NCBI GenBank assembly: GCA_905198295.1
Contig: CAJKBW010000103.1
Span: forward strand, 1 to 9,499
Origin: an uncultured Oscillospiraceae bacterium
GTDB taxonomy: Bacteria; Bacillota; Clostridia; Oscillospirales; Acutalibacteraceae
Length of the DNA stretch: 9,499 nucleotides
Direction of reading: 5' to 3'
The stretch's first letter is position 1, and the number at the start of each line of letters is the position of its first letter. This document shows positions 6,917 through 9,499 of this stretch, piece by piece. The notes beneath the pieces are model-generated. The model saw nothing but the letters and a program-made list of their open reading frames with translations, did no database searches and was not told the DNA's origin. The position numbers and the translations under genes were made by a program.

Positions 6917-7553
6917 AGAGATTGCCGCCGAGCTGTTTGATCGCCGGGACGCTTACTATGCCAGACGCGCAAGGCAGCGAAAAATGGCACTTGCCGCGGC
7001 TTCCGGCTTATGCTGTATGGCTCTGGTCGTGCTGCTCGGTTTCGGCCTGCGGCATAACATGGAAACTATCCCGGCCGCTGGTGACAGCAACGGCACTGCA
7101 GCGGCGCCGGCGGTGCCGGACAGCCAAGGAGCCGCCGATTCGGTCGAAAACGGCTTTATCACGCAAGAGCCGGATACCGACAGCACCGTTTCCTATACCC
7201 CGATGATTTCCGCCTATGAAGGAACGAGCGCAAGCTATGCGACGCCGGAAAACGGCCAGGTCGACCGCTCCATTCCGCTGAATGGTGCCATAAAGGCCTA
7301 CGGGGACAGCGCCCGATACAATGTACGCATCGACATCTTCCGGGATCAGCAGCTGCTCGCGCCTGACAGTGCGGAGGTGCGCAGCGAAATTGAGCGGCTG
7401 GCGGCGCTGGGCTATACGACGGTGTTTGAAACCTACGACGACGGAGCAAATAAGCACTACACCTTCAGCTGTCACGCCACACAGGAGCAGCTGCTCGGGT
7501 TCCCGGTGAATACGGAGTATGGGTATTTCCTGTTTCTGTATGAGGAAAGGTAA
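6903..7553 (+). CDS. single-pass membrane protein, probable anti-sigma factor
   Basis: This 216-residue protein has a short basic cytoplasmic N-terminus (MKTYEEIAAELFDRRDAYYA, then Arg/Lys-rich to 27), one membrane helix (about 28-49), and an extracytoplasmic part. That part has a low-complexity Ala/Gly/Ser/Thr linker (about 52-110) and a folded C-terminal domain of about 90 residues. The start is ATG 6903 because AAGGAGGG (6887-6894) is eight bases upstream; a TTG at 6897 is too close. It overlaps the sigma gene by 14 bases, the usual layout for a sigma and its membrane-bound inhibitor. The N-terminal sequence style is common beside such sigma factors in Clostridia. No zinc-finger anti-sigma motif is present, so the inhibitory role rests on context. 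The C-terminal domain could be the signal sensor. I do not recognise it. Confidence 0.75.
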   Translation: MKTYEEIAAELFDRRDAYYARRARQRKMALAAASGLCCMALVVLLGFGLRHNMETIPAAGDSNGTAAAPAVPDSQGAADSVENGFITQEPDTDSTVSYTPMISAYEGTSASYATPENGQVDRSIPLNGAIKAYGDSARYNVRIDIFRDQQLLAPDSAEVRSEIERLAALGYTTVFETYDDGANKHYTFSCHATQEQLLGFPVNTEYGYFLFLYEER

Positions 7554-7567
7554 ACGGTAATAATTTT

Positions 7568-7596
7568 TGTGTTCATATCTGGCGGAGATGAACACA
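7568..7596. repeat. inverted repeat, first of two adjacent hairpins
   Basis: TGTGTTCAT (7568-7576) and ATGAACACA (7588-7596) form a perfect nine-base-pair stem 14 bases after the anti-sigma stop. The T-run lies before rather than after it on the plus strand, so it is not a classical terminator alone. It abuts the next hairpin directly. Confidence 0.6.
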
Positions 7597-7632
7597 GGGC
7601 CTCGGAACGTTATGTTCCGAGGCCCTTCCTTT
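7597..7632 (+). terminator. terminator of the sigma/anti-sigma operon
   Basis: A perfect 12-base-pair GC-rich stem (GGGCCTCGGAAC at 7597-7608, complement at 7614-7625, five-base loop) is followed by TTCCTTT. It sits between the convergent sigma operon and the XRE gene. The minus-strand side lacks a T-run, so it mainly serves the plus strand. Confidence 0.75.
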
Positions 7633-7879
7633 ACTCTGCTTCTAATTGATCCTCACTAAAGCAGTCAGACTCAAAAAACTCCATAAGGCTTATCCCTAAC
7701 CCCTGACACAATTCATGGATGATCCGAAGTTTGACAGAATCATAAGCACATTTCAAAACATTGCTAATGGTTGATTTAGGCACACCACTGGCAACGAACA
7801 ACTGATAGGCTGTCATTTTCTTTTGTTCCAGCAACTGATGCAGCCGCAGACTTACCGCTTGATTTAGCTTCACGACCAC
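7631..7879 (-). CDS. small XRE-family helix-turn-helix repressor
   Basis: This 82-residue protein is essentially one Cro/C1-type DNA-binding domain. Helix 2 and the recognition helix appear at TAYQLFVASGVPKSTISNVL (23-42), followed by helices to ISLMEFFES and an acidic tail. There is no sensor domain, so it is likely an autoregulating repressor or one that needs a partner. The frame starts with GTG at 7877-7879, behind a weak GGGG-type ribosome binding site; no ATG fits before the domain. It diverges from the SLOG-like gene across a 119-base gap holding a dyad at 7933-7950. The base composition is more AT-rich than the surrounding genes, matching the SLOG-like gene and suggesting the two arrived together. 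Confidence 0.88.
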   Translation of the reverse strand: MVVKLNQAVSLRLHQLLEQKKMTAYQLFVASGVPKSTISNVLKCAYDSVKLRIIHELCQGLGISLMEFFESDCFSEDQLEAE

Positions 7880-7906
7880 ATCACCACCCCATAAATCTAT
7901 ATGTTT

Positions 7907-7912
7907 AGTATA
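7907..7912 (-). promoter_or_regulatory. candidate -10 box of the XRE gene
   Basis: TATACT on the minus strand lies 28 bases before the GTG start. No good -35 is seen at 16-18 bases (ACTAAT at 7930-7935), so the promoter is either weak or activated. The would-be -35 touches the dyad at 7933-7950. Confidence 0.4.
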
Positions 7913-7932
7913 TGATCTATGGAAGAAAAATT

Positions 7933-7950
7933 AGTACCTGTAGCTGTACT
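7933..7950. promoter_or_regulatory. candidate operator between the XRE and SLOG-like genes
   Basis: AGTAC-N8-GTACT forms an 18-base dyad; CTGTA also occurs twice within it as a direct repeat six bases apart. It overlaps the predicted -35 positions of both divergent promoters (7930-7935 minus; 7945-7950 plus, paired with TAAAAT at 7968-7973). A dimeric XRE protein bound here could control both genes. The assignment is inferred from position and symmetry. Confidence 0.45.
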
Positions 7951-7998
7951 ATTCTCGTTTTTTGTTGTAAAATTACAGAGAAAGGGGGAATAGTCGCT

Positions 7999-8418
7999 AT
8001 GAGGGTTACCTGCTGTGGACACGGAGAATTAAGCAATCCTTCTTCTATACATGATATTTTAAATGACATTTTTCAAGAGCTTATTCAGGAAGGGGCCGTC
8101 GAATTTTATCTTGGCGGTTATGGTGAGTTTGATCGGATAGCCGCTTCTGTTTTAAATGCTCTAAAACAAAGCTTTCCCCATATTAACGTTATTCTGGTAA
8201 TTCCCTATCCAAATCAAAAATACGATTTAATGCTTTATGATTCTTCTGTATATCCGCCCCTAGAAAACGTACCTGCTCGTTTCGCTATTCCCCGGCGCAA
8301 TGAATGGATGATCGATCAAGCTGACATCGTAGTATCTTATATACGCCATCCTTTCGGTGGAGCCTTTAATGCAACTGCCTATGCTAAACGCAGAAAAAAG
8401 CGAATTGTTTCCCTGTAG
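7999..8418 (+). CDS. SLOG-superfamily Rossmann-like protein
   Basis: This 139-residue protein looks like a minimal SLOG domain, a Rossmann-type fold that binds nucleotides or nucleotide-derived ligands (the superfamily includes YpsA/DUF1273, DprA and LOG). Seen motifs are the beta-1 start MRVTCCGHGEL (compare the CFTGHR start of YpsA), GGYGEFDRIAA (39-49), the helix RRNEWMIDQADIVVSY (99-114), and GGAFNATAYAKRRKK (120-134), the family's late glycine-rich loop. There is no second domain and no signal peptide, so it should be cytosolic. ATG 7999 follows AAAGGGGG (7981-7988); an earlier ATG at 7912 lies in the XRE -10 region and lacks an RBS. It is AT-richer than the flanking genes and divergent from an XRE regulator. 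The actual ligand and function are unknown. Confidence 0.78.
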   Translation: MRVTCCGHGELSNPSSIHDILNDIFQELIQEGAVEFYLGGYGEFDRIAASVLNALKQSFPHINVILVIPYPNQKYDLMLYDSSVYPPLENVPARFAIPRRNEWMIDQADIVVSYIRHPFGGAFNATAYAKRRKKRIVSL

Positions 8419-8425
8419 CCGAAGA

Positions 8426-8459
8426 AAACAGCTGTCCGCAAGCTTGCGGACAGCTGTTT
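8426..8459. terminator. perfect 34-base palindrome, bidirectional terminator
   Basis: A fully symmetric palindrome centred at 8442/8443 (arms AAACAGCTGTCCGC, core AAGCTT) sits eight bases after the SLOG-like stop and 14 before the end of the convergent collagen-like gene. Stem ends of AAA/TTT on each side suit termination in both directions, though the T-runs are short. Confidence 0.75.
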
Positions 8460-8473
8460 GTGAGCTTCAGTTA

Positions 8474-9499
8474 TCAGTCGACCGAAAACGATACGTCGTC
8501 CAAATCCATGGACTGTCCGCCGCCGGCCGTGACAACAAACTGTATCCTTGCAGCCGTTGCGTTGCTCGGTGCCTGGGTGGTGATGCCGCGGTAATAGGCA
8601 AATTCACGGTTGTCGTTGGGAATATCCTGATCCCTGACGTGAATGGTCAGACCGGTTACATTCAACCCCTGGTCGTTGATAAAAGTGACCGTCGCATCCA
8701 CGCCCACCTGTGCCCCTTCGCCGCGGGCAAAGAAGGAAAAGTCATAGTAGCATCCGCCGGTGATCGGCACATCCTGCCGGAGCGTACCTCCACCGGCAAG
8801 ATTGACCGACGCACTCCCCGAATGCACCCGACCCAACTGGGTTACCGTAGATACACTGGTTGCGGTTGTGGTCGTCCAGCCCTGGGGTATATTGTTCGTA
8901 AAGGTTTCCATTCCGCCATTCACGACCATCTCCCCCTGCGACCGGCAAGGGCAGGTACAGGTCCCGGTGGCACCGGTTGCGCCGGTTGCCCCAGTCGCTC
9001 CTGTAGCGCCGGTTGCGCCAGTCATTCCCGTTGCTCCGGTGACACCCGTTATTCCGGTAGCACCAGTAGCCCCTGTGGCACCCGTAGCACCAGTCGGGCC
9101 GGTGGGGCCGGTGACGCCCTGTTCTCCGTCTGCTCCGTCCGCTCCGCGTGGGATTACAAAATCGAGAATGTGATTAGGGGAACCGCTGACGTCGGTGACG
9201 GAAGCGTCGGTTCCCGGTTCACCCGTTGTGGTATTGCGTACCGTAATGGTATCCGCCGTGCCGGTCGCACCGGTTTCTCCGTCCGCGCCAGTGGCTCCAG
9301 TCGCTCCCGTAGCACCGGTTGGTCCGGTCGGGCCAGTCGGGCCGGTTGCGCCGACAGCGCCCGCTGTACCGGTGGCGCCTGTGGCACCTGTCGCTCCGGT
9401 CGGGCCAGTCGGGCCGGTGGGCCCGGTTGCGCCGGCAGCACCCGCTGTACCGGTGGCGCCTGTGGCACCTGTCGCTCCGGTCGGGCCAGTTGGGCCGGT
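8474..9499 (-). CDS. collagen-like surface protein with C-terminal jelly-roll domain (5' end missing)
   Basis: The C-terminal 341 codons of a larger gene are visible; it runs off the right edge. In order: Gly-X-Y repeats rich in GAT and GPT (9257-9499); a non-collagen insert starting ADTITVRNTTTGEPG and ending ILDFVIPRG (9149-9256), a beta-type module often found in Firmicute collagen-like proteins; more Gly-X-Thr repeats (about 8960-9148); a cysteine cluster CTCPC; then a domain of about 150 residues starting NGGMETF, with PQGWT, VHSGSASVNL and LDDVSFSVD, which resembles carbohydrate-binding jelly rolls (CBM4/9-like). The Gly-X-Thr segments should form a triple-helical rod, with many Thr available for O-glycosylation. 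Related proteins sit in exosporium filaments (BclA) or on cell surfaces; the export signal would lie in the missing N-terminus. The end is TGA at 8474-8476. Confidence 0.9.
   Translation of the reverse strand, partial: TGPTGPTGATGATGATGTAGAAGATGPTGPTGPTGATGATGATGTAGAVGATGPTGPTGPTGATGATGATGADGETGATGTADTITVRNTTTGEPGTDASVTDVSGSPNHILDFVIPRGADGADGEQGVTGPTGPTGATGATGATGATGITGVTGATGMTGATGATGATGATGATGATGTCTCPCRSQGEMVVNGGMETFTNNIPQGWTTTTATSVSTVTQLGRVHSGSASVNLAGGGTLRQDVPITGGCYYDFSFFARGEGAQVGVDATVTFINDQGLNVTGLTIHVRDQDIPNDNREFAYYRGITTQAPSNATAARIQFVVTAGGGQSMDLDDVSFSVD
9340..9499 (-). repeat. 81-base tandem repeat within the collagen-like gene
   Basis: Positions 9361-9418 and 9442-9499 are identical except for one base, and the flanking 9340-9360 and 9421-9441 match with few changes. 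The period is 81 bases, or nine Gly-X-Y triplets (27 residues), including the unusual TGTAGAAGATG stretch. The array continues beyond the window edge. Confidence 0.85.

Noticed and set aside
7912..7998. Upstream start of the SLOG-like gene at 7912
   Set aside because: It lies within the divergent promoter region, lacks a ribosome binding site, and adds residues before the typical beta-1 start of the fold.
9154..9468. Long proline/arginine-rich minus-strand frame and valine/proline-rich plus-strand frames over the collagen gene
   Set aside because: They are out-of-frame or antisense readings of the Gly-X-Thr repeats; the true frame reads Gly at every third residue through to the jelly-roll domain.
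8960..9499. Regular repeats that could suggest a CRISPR array
   Set aside because: The repeats are contiguous coding triplets with an 81-base period and no unique spacers.
1..9499. tRNA or rRNA genes
   Set aside because: No cloverleaf with a TTCRANNC-type arm or rRNA-like sequence was seen by eye on either strand.

Overview
The window looks like a chromosomal segment of a GC-rich, spore-forming or gut-type Clostridia (Oscillospiraceae/Ruminococcaceae-like Firmicute). The evidence is the strong purine-rich ribosome binding sites (GAAAGGA, AAGGAGG), an ECF sigma/anti-sigma pair of clostridial style, a Gly-X-Thr collagen-like surface protein, and cytosolic glycosidases of gut type. This placement is inference; no rRNA or other marker gene is present.

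Region 1 (1-5400) is a carbohydrate-use locus on the plus strand. It opens with AT-rich DNA that may be the edge of an insertion sequence, a good sigma-A promoter (116-145), and a strong RBS followed by a short reading frame (204-423) that appears broken by a frameshift. Next come a GH36-like alpha-galactosidase-type enzyme (502-2262), a 317-base gap with its own promoter, and a GH38 alpha-mannosidase (2580-5081) ending in a strong terminator. After that terminator lies a small ruin of a ROK-family sugar kinase (about 5161-5339), then a bidirectional terminator. Neither enzyme has a signal peptide, so both should act in the cytoplasm on imported oligosaccharides. No transporter lies in the window.

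Region 2 (5416-7625) holds a short QueG-like iron-sulfur protein on the minus strand. Diverging from it is a two-gene ECF sigma factor and membrane anti-sigma-like operon on the plus strand, closed by a pair of hairpins.

Region 3 (7631-8459) is visibly more AT-rich than its surroundings. It holds a small XRE repressor (minus) and a SLOG-fold protein (plus), transcribed divergently. An 18-base dyad sits between them, between the candidate -10 boxes, and is a plausible operator. This compact regulator plus nucleotide-sensor-like pair looks horizontally acquired and is the most promising candidate for a little-described system here. A perfect 34-base palindrome closes it.

Region 4 (8474-9499) is the 3' part of a collagen-like gene on the minus strand, running off the window edge. 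It has Gly-X-Y repeats encoded by near-identical 81-base units, an interrupting beta-type module, a small cysteine cluster and a C-terminal jelly-roll (CBM-like) domain.
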